A stretch of DNA of 64,000 nucleotides from Chloranthus sessilifolius (Eukaryota > Streptophyta > Magnoliopsida > Chloranthales > Chloranthaceae). Each line of letters starts with the position of its first letter. Position 1 is the first letter of the stretch. Under the pieces are notes generated by a model. That model saw nothing but the letters and a program-made list of their open reading frames with translations, was not told the origin of the DNA and did not search any database. The position numbers were made by a program, and so were the translations under genes. Shown here one piece after another: positions 22,725 to 33,987 of the stretch. The stretch spans positions 34,846,936-34,910,935 of the forward strand of contig CM037597.1 of NCBI GenBank assembly GCA_021018995.1, given 5' to 3'.

Positions 22725-23428
22725 ACGGCGTAAAGAGCCGCCACACGATTCTTGGTTCTCTTGCTTTTTTTTCCACGGGGAAGTAAATTGTTGGATATAA
22801 CGATATCCCAAAACAAAATATCTCTTGGCAAAGCTGATCGGGTGTTGACATCCCTGATCCTTGTCTACCACCACACATGTTGATCATGGCATCTTGGCTT
22901 AAAACGACAATCAGGTCAATATGATGGTCGATAGGTTAGACTACAAAGAAATTAAACGGCCTAGCAATATCAGCGGCGTGCACTTGGTAGGTCCAATTAT
23001 CAATTTGAATGTTGATGTATGCAAAGCCTGATGGAGAGCGCAATGCGGCCACCCATTTCATGTTTTGGTAAAACAGTCGTATGATACACGGCGAGACGTC
23101 AATCGGCGGAGGTGCAAGTAGCATTTCGAGATGCATGGCTTAGATGTATTTGATTGATCGCGTGGCCTCCGAAACTTGGTGGAACTTTGATAGATCAAAG
23201 AAATTTTTCGTTTGGATCTCACGGTCTGCATAGTCATCATTCAGCATTCTCATCGAGTTATTGGCAGGACGTGGTGGACGGTAGATTGCGCAGCCCGCTT
23301 CAACCATTTCGAAGATACGAGGAAGGAAGAAAATTAGTACGAGGAGGTGGTATTTGAGTGACAGAGAAATGAAGAGAAAAGGGACCACGGGTGTCCCTTA
23401 AATCTAATAATTATCGTAGTTGGAGACG
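22725..23428 (-). pseudogene. Extra 3' gene of element D, putative plant transposon protein (fragment)
   Basis: The likely start is MVEAGCAIYRPPRP at 23307. The frame continues through a TAA stop (CAA to TAA type) near 23138, then SPCIIRLFYQNM, INIQIDNWTYQVHAADIARPF (22936-23136), which aligns with the WYQKL and DDWQLTIDYRDIRMALGVPY block of element C. The remaining part toward 22725 is frame-shifted. Element B is inserted at its 22725 end and element C at 23428. Its promoter-side continuation, a CAATCGATTGA-rich spacer, resumes at 36071. Confidence 0.7.
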
Positions 23429-23699
23429 TGTTAAGTGGTAAAAAATGCCACTTTTCACCCTATAATCTGACCATTGATAGACCTGTGAGCACACTAATAA
23501 GCTCTTGGCAAGTGCATTTTGTAGACAGCAATAAAAGAAGGTACTAATGCAGAAAACCACTCAAGAATCCTCAAAAAGGAGCTATCTCTCAGCAAAGGAC
23601 AAACCTAGCAATAGCACACCAGAGGGTAGCACATCACTAGACCCTTGGAGCGCGTGGCTACAACAGGGCAAGGTGAAGGAAGTGAAAACAGGCTAAGAA

Positions 23700-24190
23700 C
23701 GTCCTATCGATTGGTCACCTTAAGACATCGATAGGAGATGAAAGCAAAGAAAGGAAGAATTCGTGCAGTTGAAGAGGTCTTCGATAGGATCTGAAGGCAG
23801 AAGAAGGATGAATTCGTGTGGATTAAGGAGTTCGATAGGATCTCAAAACCTATCGAGCAACTGAAAGGAAAGAAGAAACCATCCTATCGAAGACCTGCCT
23901 GAACAGTGAAAGGAACCTATCGAATGGTTTCTTGAACCTATCGAGATGAGAATGCTAGAATAGAACCTTTCGAAGGGTGATTGAGCCTTTCAAAAAGACT
24001 GAAAGCAAACCTATCGAAATAGTTTTCCAACCTATTGAATACTCCAAACCAAGAACTGAGAAAGCTGGAACTCCAAGTGAAGATTCATCCTATCGAAACC
24101 TATCGAATGGATCTGAGAACCTAGCGAAAGGACCAAAATGCATGATTCCAACCTGTTGAAAGCTTCCTAAACCTATCGAAATCGTGTGCA
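23700..24190. repeat. Iterated CCTATCGA motif array in the C LTR
   Basis: By eye there are about twelve exact CCTATCGA or reverse TCGATAGG octamers in under 500 bases, plus near copies such as CCTTTCGA, CCTAGCGA and CCTGTTGA. Spacing is commonly 20-45 bases and both orientations occur. The 3' LTR carries the same array at 34260-34745. Confidence 0.85.
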
Positions 24191-24390
24191 GAACTTCTCA
24201 GAAATTCAACTAAACACATATTGTACTTCAGTGACCCACTGCACGTAACCCGAGGCACTTGTTGATTGACACGACGGTTCCAGAAGATGCCCTAGAAAGC
24301 CCTAACCGACCCACATGCTTTAACAGAACACTAACAAACTCTGACGGCCTTCTAGGAGGAATTTTTGGCGGGAAAAATAGAGGAGAAAGC

Positions 24391-24399
24391 TATATATAG
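24391..24399 (+). promoter_or_regulatory. TATA box of the C LTR
   Basis: TATATATAG follows AGAAAGC, 960 bases into the LTR and just after the motif array. The 3' LTR keeps it at about 34947-34956. Transcription would run toward gag, putting both hairpins in the leader. Confidence 0.68.
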
Positions 24400-24885
24400 A
24401 GATCCCCAATTGTCATTGGGGGGGATCCAGATCTGAGCCAAATTCTGGAGATTAGCGCCTGCAGAGCAATTCCATTTCCCTCCTTTAGCCCAACCATGGT
24501 TGGCTAAGTCCCTTAGAGTAGCGAGGAGCGAAGTTAGATCTGTAATTGGGTGAGGTTAAGAGTGCTATTGTAGGTTCCTAACTGCACTGACTACAGATCT
24601 GAGAGTATTTCCATTGTAAAGTAACCTTGTTTAAAATGATAATATTGTTTTTAATGCTTTAATTAGATTTAAATTTCCTTTGGTTCCATTTGGTGATCGA
24701 TCGGATTTGTGTAGAGGAGTTGTAGATCAGCTCACCCACTTAACTGATAGACCTCTTCGATACCATCTGATCTCCCTGGATCTGATGCTCCTGTGATTCC
24801 TTGAGTCTGTGACCTGGGAATTGCAGCATCTGTAGTGGTTTTAATTATTCTAATTGAGGCTCTGGCTTTGTAGGAGATCCCTAGG

Positions 24886-24917
24886 ATGGTCTGTGACTAT
24901 TAAAGTGGACAGATCAT
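24886..24917 (+). other. Conserved 32-nt leader hairpin, C copy 1
   Basis: ATGGTCTGT and ACAGATCAT form a nine-pair stem with one G-U pair; the loop contains TATTAAAG. The 3' LTR copy is at 35437-35468. Confidence 0.65.
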
Positions 24918-24994
24918 AACCTTAAGATAAATCTAAGCTCAGGCCTCAATTGGATTCATCTGTTGCAATCCATGGATTTGATAAAGTCTATAGG

Positions 24995-25026
24995 ATGGTT
25001 TGTGACCATTAAAGTGGATAGATCAT
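24995..25026 (+). other. Conserved 32-nt leader hairpin, C copy 2
   Basis: A second copy 109 bases downstream of the first: ATGGTTTGT against ATAGATCAT, all nine positions pairable if G-U is allowed. The 3' LTR copy is at 35546-35577, with the same 109-base spacing. Confidence 0.62.
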
Positions 25027-25525
25027 AGCCTTAAGATCAGGTGGATCCTGTGATTTGGAGTGGAATTTATACCCTGCAGCTGTGCTTATAGCCAGCGAGG
25101 GAATTGTGTGCTCTGAACCTCTATAGCATGATTAATTAAATCTGATTTCAGTGAAAACCAACCTCCAAGCTACTCTTCTCCATTTTCTATATTTTTACTC
25201 TTTTCCCCTGTAAGATCTAAGCTCCTAAACTCGATCCAATTTAGCTTATATTTAATTGTAGCTTAGTATAAGTGACAATCCATTTCAAAACTCTCCCCTG
25301 TCTTTTAGCTAAATTAGTAATAGTTAAGGTGCCAGATCTGACACAGATCTGGAGATTTGTCATATTTTTAAACAACCTCCCTATGGACATTCCCTTACTC
25401 ACCATTCTTTTAAAGCTTGCTACAACAGATCATGAATACTTGCAGGTCTGTATGAGTGTGTCTGCCTAGTTTTATTGATGATTTTAGACCTCATATGAGG
25501 GAAGGCAAACACGCCAATAAGTTTT

Positions 25526-25543
25526 TGGCGCCGCTGTCGGGGA
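25526..25543 (+). other. Primer binding site of element C, tRNA-Asp type
   Basis: TGGCGCCGCTGTCGGGGA matches the tRNA-Asp complement at 16 of 18 bases and starts six bases after the LTR end at 25519, as in the other elements. Confidence 0.88.
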
Positions 25544-25840
25544 GGCAGTTTAGAAATTGATAGATCTAAGTTTTGATCATAGATTTATAGTTTTTGTTTG
25601 ATTTTACTAACTGCAATTGTAAGTTGTGTTATTTTTTCAATAGTTTGTGTGCAGTTCATCAGATCTAAGGCTACCAGTGAGATGAGAATCATGCTGGAGA
25701 CTGCTTTGTAGTTTGCATCCCTCTACTTCCCTGTTATTTTTCAGATCTGTTGATAATTTTTGTTAGAATAGTTAGAAAATTTAGTTGATTCTATTTGTTG
25801 TGTGTTTGGATCTGTTCTGCATTTGGAATCTGAGTGTTGT
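25544..25840 (+). other. Element C untranslated leader
   Basis: T-rich sequence of about 300 bases between the primer site and gag. No reading frame and no repeat seen. Confidence 0.45.
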
Positions 25841-27200
25841 ATGTTTGGTAGGAGAACTCTGCAACCTCAGATTATTCCACTAAATCCAGAGGTTGAAAGA
25901 CTTCTCAGATCCAGACCAACTACACCCACTTCTGTTGCATTTGATTCTGTAGAAATGGGTGAGCAACAGTAGCCGAGAACCCTTAAGGAGTTTAATGCAC
26001 CAGGGATCTACAATTCCCCCTTCTACATTCAATTCCCAGCTACTCAGGGAAACTATAAGATAAAATCATCCATCATTTAAATGTTGCCCTCATTTCATGG
26101 CCTAACCAAAGAAGACTCCTATAAGCACATTGATGAGTTCTTGGGACTGTGCACTACATTAAATATCATAGGTTTGGGGAGGAGGCCACCAGGATGAGAC
26201 TCTTTCCTTTTTCATTGAAGGATAGAGCCAGGACCTAATTGTCCTTGCTTCCATCTAACAGTATTCAGTCCTGGAGTGATCTCCAATGTCAGTTTCTGGC
26301 CAAATTCTTTCCTATGTCAAAGACCAGCCAGTTGAGGAAGGGTATCATCTCTTTTATCCAAGATCCAACTTAAGACTTTCATCAATCCTGGGAGAGATTT
26401 AAGGAACTCCTCAAGAAATGCCCCCACCATTAAATCTCTGAATGGTAATTGGTTTAAAGTTTTTATCAGGGAATTGATGCTAAAAGCAAAGATATGATAG
26501 ATGCCTCCTATGGTGGCACCTATCTCCATAAAACTGCTGAGGAGGCATGGGAGCTCTTTGACATCATTAGTGAGAACTCTATGCAAAGGAAAATCTTAGC
26601 AAGAGATCTAGAGCCTCCTAAATTGATGAAAGAGAACACCTCAAGGGGAAAGATATATGAAGTGAGTGTGTCAAGTGAGTTGAAAAGAAAAGTGGACAGC
26701 TTAACTCTGAAATTTGATAGGCTGATGGGAGCAATGCAATCACCTGTGGCTGCTAGAGTGGAGGAGGCATGTGCCATATGCCAGTCCCTTGCTCATCCCG
26801 TGGAAGAATGCTCATTTGCTGACCAATTTCCTGATTTTATAACAGAGCATGTGGCTGCAGCTTAGTCCTATGGGCAGCAGCCTGCTGCTGGGTATCAATG
26901 GAGGAACCACCCCAATCTGAGGTGGAAACAAGATGCATACCCCAGCCAATAGCAGCAGCAACCCCAGTAGCCCATGGCCCAACCTATAGCTCCTCCTATG
27001 CAGCAAGCTGCACCCCCTCCAACTCTGAGAGTACCATCCTTTGAGGGACAAGTTCTATCCTCACTACAGAGCTTGAACACCTTAACCCAAACTGTGCACT
27101 CTCACAATCAGAGCATCAAAAAGATAGAGGACTTTGGTCATGCGATGCTCTGGCCCGAAGAGAGGGGGGAAGGTTGCCTAGCCAATCACAGGACAATCCA
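25841..27200 (+). pseudogene. Element C gag
   Basis: Starts MFGRRTLQPQ at 25841, aligned with A and B. The gag domain is recognisable throughout: NSPFYIQFPA, FPFSLKDRA, FLAKFFPMSKTSQLRKG, then DASYGGTYLHKTAEEAWELFD (26494 onward). The knuckle CAICQSLAHPVEEC (C-x2-C-x4-H-x4-C) is near 26770-26812. At least nine in-frame stops interrupt it. Most sit where relatives have Gln or Trp (for example three in a 12-codon stretch near 26430-26460), the signature of C-to-T or G-to-A change. Otherwise the frame holds well, with one frame slip near 26180. Confidence 0.85.
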
Positions 27201-27215
27201 CGAAGGTAGTTTGTA

Positions 27216-28369
27216 GTGGGTAAAGTTTCCTCCACTTATGAGGAAGTTAAATCTATTATAACTTTGAGAAGTGGTAAGTTAGTGGACAACCAAGTGGGCT
27301 GTGAGCCTGTGAGGAACTTGGAGGAGGAAAATGAGGTAATTTCTACCAGCACACAACCAAGACCACCAATGGTGGATTTGCAGGAACAATCAGCTGTGAA
27401 TAAAGAGGATAATGAGGATCCTCAAGAAAAGAAAAAACTTAAAAAGAAAGAGGCCCCATTGGCTAAGGCTGCAAGTGAGGGAGCAATCCCACACTTGCCA
27501 TTTCCTAAGGCACTATAGGCACCTTCCCCTTTTGATAAAGGGCAAGGAAAATTTGAGGAAATGATAGAGACTTTCAAGCAAGTAAAGATCAATCTGCCTT
27601 TACTTGATGCCATTAAACAAGTCCCAGCCTATGCCAAGTTTTTAAAATAACTATGCACCCATAAAAGACAATCCAGGATACACATTTCCAAGAAAGTCTT
27701 TTCAGCAGAGAAAGTGAAAAAAAATTGTCGATTGCAACCCCAACCAAATTCCAAGACCCTGGCACCCCCACAATCCCCTGCATCATTGGGGATCACATCA
27801 TTGACAGAGCCTTATTAGATCTAGGAGCCAACGTAAATTTGTTTCCATATTCCCTATATGAGAAGCTGGGCTTGGGAGAATTAAAGCCCACCCATGTGGT
27901 CCTACAGCTGGCTGACAAATTTGAAAGAAAACCTGTGGGATTAATTGAGGATGTTTTAGTTAGAGTTGACAAATTCTTCCATCCTGCTGACTTTTTTGTA
28001 TTAGACATGGAACCAATCAAAGGTGCTTCTTCCATTCCTGTGATTCTAGGCAGGCCCTTTTTGGCCACAGCCAATGCCCACATATAATGCAGGTATGGGA
28101 TCATGGAAGTGTCATTTGGAAACATGAAGGTTAAGCTTAATGTGTATAACACTGGCTATCAATCGTCTCCTGATGAGGCTTGTTTTTCCATTAATGCCCA
28201 AAAAAACGTGATGCATAATAATTCACATTGGTTGGTGCAGGAAAATGCTTGGTTCACAGATGGAAAACTGCACCCAGGGAATGGACACTGGCTGAGAAAA
28301 AGATCTATGAAAAATGCCAAGTTTGATGAGCCCGAGGAAACCATGGGCCTTCCAGACCCTCCAGATTAA
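27216..28369 (+). pseudogene. Element C protease and truncated pol
   Basis: The linker (ITLRSGKLVDN, about 27256) leads to the lysine-rich KKKLKKKEAP and then KINLPLLDAIKQVPAYAKF. The protease (27725-28087) is open with the catalytic RALLDLGANVNLFPYS, EDVLVRVDKF, FFVLDMEP and VILGRPFLATANAH. MEVSFGNMKVKLNVYN (28103) starts the post-protease linker as in A. After about 40 residues the sequence ends in FDEPEETMGLPDPPD, which resembles the extreme C-terminus of element B pol (LVEPPKTIHLHEP). The simplest reading is that RT, RNase H and nearly all of integrase were deleted between about 28190 and 28325. Confidence 0.75.
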
Positions 28370-29297
28370 CCCCCACAGTCAGTATGTATCATATGTACAA
28401 TACTCTGTTTTTGTTTATAGGTGTTTACTTAGTTGTTATTTGATTCTTTGTATTTCTTTGTAATAGTAAAAAGAAAATAATAAAACTACCATGCTCAATA
28501 CTAGACCGTCATTCTCAGCTGTCCTAAGGTAATGGGAGCTGTTCATAAGAGAATCTAATCATGGGGCACCACATCAACTGAGCCTGCTGAGAACTGAGAC
28601 TGTGAATGCTCAGAAATACAGCTTTATTTGATTTTAGAAGTCTTCGATAGGTCACGCTCACCTTTTGATAGGTCACTTGGTGATTTCAGCAGGATGATAG
28701 ATGGTTTCAATAAGTACTGCACCTCTCGATATGTAAAACTAACTTTTCGATAGGAAAAACGGAGATTTCGATAGGTTCTAGATACCAATCGGAAACCTAT
28801 CGAAATGAAGATTCAGCTATCGTTTAAACTAATCGAAAGGATAGTTCCACCTATCGAGATCCTATCGAATCACCCGCTTTTAAAGTTGTGTCTGCTATGC
28901 TTTCGACAGGACACATGAACCTATCGAAACCATCCAGTTCATCCTATCGGAATCGTATTTCACCTTTTATATACCTGTCGATAGGACATTTGTGCCTCAT
29001 TACATATCTTCTGCAAAACCCTAGTTTTCTTTCTCTCGCAATCGCCTCCCTCTTCCTTCACTAATTCCTCATAGAACCTCCAGCTGTTCAGTCTGCCTTT
29101 TTGTCAGAACATTCAGCTTGCACATAGGAGTATTTTGCCCCTAATTTTGGAATTTTTGAAGCTGGGCAGTGCGATTTCAGTTAAACCCTAGGTATTTTGA
29201 GGTCAGTTGCCTTCCCCCCATCAATCTGTTGATCCTCTAATTTTTAAACCTAAAACTCCGCTTCAAGTTGGTGAATGCTTAATTTCTTAAGAGTAAA
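28370..29297. repeat. Element C spacer with CCTATCGA motif array
   Basis: No gene. The part 28640-28990 holds about eight exact CCTATCGA/TCGATAGG octamers plus near copies (CTATCGTTT, TCGACAGG, CCTATCGGA), in both orientations, at 20-50 base spacing. It is the same motif as in this element's LTRs. The rest (28990-29297) is the untranslated lead-in to the extra gene. Confidence 0.82.
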
Positions 29298-32157
29298 ATG
29301 GATGAGTCGGAGGAAACTCTCGCGAACATACGTCGGAGAATAACTGCTTCCACCCCCAAATCTGCCAAGAAGTCAAAGCCAACCAACACACCACCTGTCA
29401 AGAGGAAGCTCACTGAGATGTCACCCAAAAAGACTCCTAAAGCTAAGAAAGCCAAAGCTATTGAAATTCAGGAGCCTAGAGCTGCCCCTCCAGTAGAGCT
29501 ACCGGTGGGGTTAACTACCCCCAATGAGTTTGTAGAAAAATTGAGTCTTGTGCCTAAAACGGATTTTGATCCGACATATTTTGCCAACATTGGGGAGTGC
29601 TAAGGGACATTGGAATATTTAAAAAAAGAAGGTCTACTACACCTGCTTTCACCCTTGAAGGAAAATGTCTATCCCAGGTTAGTGAAATTATGGTACCAGA
29701 AATTGACAAAGAAGGTGGTCCCTGGAGCTGAGGATACACTAGAAATCTCGATTGATGATTGGCAGCTGACTATCGATTACAGAGATATTAGGATGGCTTT
29801 GGGAGTCCCATATCAATTTGACTCCACCAGAGCTGAGGGAGCACCTACAGGGGCCACCTTTTGGGAAATGGCTAAATAGCTTACTAATGGAATAGTGGGC
29901 TCTGGTGAATCCTTGATGAGAAGACCTCCATCCTACCCTCTGACTCATTGACACCATTCTAAGGAAAAATGTCTGTCTCTGGCCATTTGCAAGAGAGAAG
30001 GACCCCTTTAGTGGATGCACTATACTTTTGTTTAAAGGGGCAATTTGTGAATGCACCTTAGCTGATTTTTGATACAATGGTGGACATCAATGACAAGGTG
30101 CTTAAGAGGCAAGCTTTTGCTAAAGGAGGTGGGCTGCCTTTTTACAGACTCATCACATGTCTGCTCAGGACTGGAAAATATGCGATTAAGCAATCTGAAC
30201 CAATGGAGAAGCTGAATTTTGAATTATATGGTAAGCGAGAATGGTCAACCAGCCTCACTTTGATTAAGAAAGGCCAACCAGTTGGAAGGGAGGAGGCTGA
30301 GAAGACAACCACTACCGTGGCAGCAGAGATTCCTGCAGAGATACCCTTATCCACCCCTCCACCTACCGCACCTGTCCCTTTACCCACCCCTCCACCTACT
30401 TTGCTTTTTCCATTTGTATCAGCCCTCCCACCCATCTCTGAACCTGTTTTACTTCCACCCACCTCCCAGGTTTTCCACCCTGACATCCTGGAACCTCCCA
30501 CATTATCCGAGCTTACCCCTACCATCCCTTCTCCACCCAGTACCCAACCCATTTCTACTTCTCCCCCATCTCCAACCCCTCTGCATCCACAGGGTGTGGA
30601 CCTGTTCACCACTACTGGGTTCACAGCCCTCATGATCTCAATTGTGGAGGATGTCACTCATGAGTACACTCCACTTCCTGACTCCCCACACCCCACTCCT
30701 CCTCATTTTCACCATCCACCATCCACTCCCTTCCAATATGTCCACGCACCAGCCCCTTCTACTCCCACCAGGCCTGACACCCTCACTCAAATCCTTTCCA
30801 TCCTCCAATCCATTCAGTCCCAATTAACCATCAACACCGACACTCAGACCCTCATGAGCTCATGTCTCCAATCAATTCAATCCACCCTTATCCCATCCTC
30901 TTCTGCTCCTCAACCCCCTCACCTATCCCCTCCTATTTCACCAATACCCACTCCACACCACGCAACTACCCAGCCTGAGGAAGTAGCCGCACCCGCTCTC
31001 CCCATACTTTCCTCACCACAGGCCACTTTACCCTCATCCTCAGATTTACTAGCCTCCCCAGCAACTGAATCCCCTATACCCTTCGCCACCCCCCCACCTA
31101 TTTTCCAGGATGCCTCCACCCAAACTGATCCATGGGAGGATCTGGTTCTTTCCACCCCCTCCTCTTCATCCACTACACCCTTGTCCTTGCCTATTGTCCT
31201 TCGACAATCCATGTACATACCCCCTTACCTAACCCTCCTGCATGCAATGAGGGACAACCCTTACATCCATAGGGATGTCTTGAGAGGTATGGCTACACTT
31301 CGAGCTTCCATTGAGGCCCCTTATGAGGAGAGGATTGCCAACATCGAATTGGAACACCGAATTCAACTCCACGATATCTCTCAAGGGTGGTCTAAAATCC
31401 TGACTCGTTATGAGTCAGCAAAACAAGTGGTAGCGGCTGAGAGTCTCATTGCCAAATATGAGAAGAATTCTGAGCTTCTCAAGAAAAAATTAGCTAATGC
31501 TCAGGAGATTCTCAAGGCCACCAAAGAACTATCTGATGCCAACCTGCTCTACACTACCAAATAGATTGACATATTGGAGAAAAAGGTTGCTTCGCTTACC
31601 TCTCGACCATTCGAACCCACCCCTCTTGCCACTGCACCTACTGCCTCGCAATCCTGCCCCCCCTACAATTCAACCTCCTCCCACCCCCCTGTGGATGTGC
31701 ACCCTCCTCCAGCCCAGGAACCCTCCCCCCCCCCACTCAACCTGCCCCTCAAAAACCCAAAAGGGCTCCCCCCAAGAAGAAAGTCACTTCCAAAAGATCT
31801 GCCCCCTCTGCTGCCCCTGCCAATAAAGGGAAGAGGCTTGTTGCCCAGTCTAAAACAACCTCTTCCACCCAGCCCCCTACCCAACCTGCTGCCCCTTACA
31901 TCTTAATGACAAAGGAAGAATGAAGGAAGACTGCTGCAGCTCTTGGATTGGACCCCACTGCCCTTTTTCCTTCCTATTCAGATTCTGATTCTTCTATTGC
32001 TATCGACCCCAAAGGAAAATAGCTCGCTGCCCAGTCTGAGGAGGCACCAAAGAGACAGCAACCGAGGGCTAAATCTAAAGGCAAAGCTCCCTTATCCAAG
32101 GATGAGCTGAAAAACTTGGCTGACTTCTACGATTGGCCAGATGACACCTACAAATAG
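29298..32157 (+). pseudogene. Extra 3' gene of element C, putative plant transposon protein
   Basis: Starts MDESEETLANIRRR. Residues 15-60 are lysine-rich (KSAKKSKPTN, KKTPKAKKAK), likely nuclear-targeting. The conserved domain contains YPRLVKLWYQKL and DDWQLTIDYRDIRMALGVPY (29610-29879); a frame change leads to 30077-31564 with LPFYRLITCLLRTGKY. A proline/serine/threonine-rich region of about 250 residues follows, then a coiled-coil-like helix rich in Glu, Lys and Leu (about 31310-31560). After a TAG at 31562 a basic tail ends in NLADFYDWPDDTYK at 32157. At least three frame breaks occur. Function unknown; the family accompanies Athila-type elements. Confidence 0.75.
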
Positions 32158-32320
32158 CTATGGCAACTTGTTGTTTTAGTTTCTTCCTCCTTTTCTCATG
32201 TATATATTTGGAATTATAATACATTTTGTCTTCATGTATATTTTCTGTATCTCTCTTCCCCCCCCCCCCCCCGTACCTCCCCCTAATTTCATGTTGTTCA
32301 CAGTGGGGACACTGTTTAGT
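32158..32320 (+). other. Short noncoding stretch after the extra gene of C
   Basis: T-rich DNA with a 12-base run of C near 32261-32272. No gene. Confidence 0.4.
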
Positions 32321-32338
32321 TTAGGTTTGGGGGTATGG
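32321..32338 (+). other. Internal polypurine-like tract of element C
   Basis: TTAGGTTTGGGGGTATGG, preceded by GGGGACACTG. It matches the internal tract of element B (12485-12500) and resembles the LTR-proximal tract at 33971. It lies 165 bases after the stop of the extra gene. Confidence 0.62.
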
Positions 32339-33970
32339 CTTGTAGGTATGCCAATAAATTAGTTACTTTTAGTATAGCTAGGCTACAATGAAGTGTTTGG
32401 AATTAATTAGAGTAAATCCTCACTGGAATTTTTGTAAAAAGAGGATATTAAGAAAACAACTTTTTAAAACTGAAATGAGCTGTAGTTTTAACATGTTTCA
32501 TGAGGCAAATGTCAACAATTTGTGAAAAATAATTTTTGATGTGCAGTAAACCTGAAATGAGAGGAAATTGTGAAGACACACCCCTGAAAATGAGATGGAA
32601 GGCCATACCCAGTGAGATTTGGGCCTGAAAAAGTTTCCTTGAAGAGTGCCTTGGCAATTTTTCTGCTCTTTAGACTGATTGGATCTAATTCTAATCACTA
32701 GAAGTTAGACAATTCCAAATTGAAACAGCTTGACAGCACTCATGACATTGAGGACATGAAGTAAGGCCATCCCTTGGACAGTTTGAGCCTAAAATTTTCC
32801 CACCTTTGAACTGCCCTTGATACACACCACTTGAGCCTTAAAAGTCTCAATTTTCCTTGATGAAAACCAGAAAATTTGAACCCAAAACCCTTTGACCTAT
32901 TTTAGTTCACCCTCAATCTGAGTAATTCAAGAAATAGGAGGAGAAGTGAGGTCTGAGGTGCAAGGTTCGATGTTTGGTTAAAAAGAAGAACAAAGTATAT
33001 TTGAAGGCCAGTGTAATGAATAGTTGTGGCATCCTAATCCATAAAAAAAAATAATAATAAATATAAATAAATAAAAAAATAGAAAAGCAAAATAAAAAGA
33101 AAATCAAAGAAAAAGAATGAGAAAGAGAAGTCATTTCATTGAAAGATTGAAATGAGGATTAGAAATTGATCACCTCAAATCTGAAAATTCAAGAAGTAAA
33201 TGGAATTGTGCTGAAATGAAGAAGCAACAGCTGCAAATCACCTCCTTACCTTGTTGATTTCTCAATTTTGAATCCCATTTTACCCCTATATTCTTTTACC
33301 AATTTCACCCCTAAGCCACATTACAACCAAATAAAAAGACCTTACTGACCTGAAATGGATTGAGCTGTCATGTGGAGATGAGAATTTGTCTGATCTATGG
33401 TGAAAAGAGTTAGAAAATTTCAGAAATTAGAGCAATGCCTATGCTCATGCTTGCTGTCCTATTTGAGGGCTGCAATTGCTCTTGAGCTGTGTGAAATGAT
33501 TCACCCTTCTACTTTTATTGTGAGCTACAACCCTGGTAAGACTTGGGTCTAAAATCTGATTTGAATGGGGTAGTATCAAACAAAATTCTCAAGTGAAGGG
33601 TGAGCTATGCATCAATCCTTAGACACAATGCCTTGACATAAACCAATTGATGATGAAGGAATTACTGCAAAAATTCATGTTTTAAGTTGGGGATTTTTTT
33701 CTGCTGAAAACCCTCTAGAATTGAAAAGACATGATGAGAACTTATTCTAATTTACTGAAACTCTGTTTAGCAGGATGTACTACTATTAACTAACCTTATT
33801 GGGGAAGTTTGTAGGTACCTTCACTGAAAACCCTCAGGAGACTTCACTCCTCCACTAGGGATCACCTAGGGGTTTAAAAGGCTTGGTGCATATATGAAAT
33901 GCACCCGTGCTCCCTACGAAAGTGGCATTTTTATTTTCTTTTAATTCTCCTTTGCTCAGAGACTAGCAAA
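32339..33970 (+). other. Conserved noncoding 3' region of element C
   Basis: 1.63 kb with no credible gene, matching the orientation and length of 10837-12484 in element B. The downstream end (33360-33970) is the better conserved part. An A-rich stretch with ATAATAATAAATAT at 33040-33080 is low complexity. Confidence 0.6.
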
Positions 33971-33987
33971 GCTTAGGTTTGGGAGTG
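33971..33987 (+). other. Polypurine tract of element C, LTR-proximal
   Basis: GCTTAGGTTTGGGAGTG directly precedes the 3' LTR (TATTAAGTGG, mutated from TG). It is preceded by GACTAGCAAA as in element B. Confidence 0.75.

Larger units (their letters stand above)
23429..25519 (+). repeat. 5' LTR of element C
   Basis: 2091 bp, beginning TGTTAAGTGG and ending CCAATA (mutated CA). It matches 33988-36070 along its full length; the lines I compared differ at roughly 5 percent of bases, mostly transitions. It contains the CCTATCGA array (23700-24190), a TATA box (24391), two leader hairpins (24886 and 24995) and the CTCCCTATGGACATT segment near its end. Confidence 0.92.

Noticed and set aside
30142-30657. 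Long minus-strand glycine/valine-rich frame
   Set aside because: It is the antisense shadow of the proline/serine/threonine-rich part of the C extra gene; composition alone explains it.
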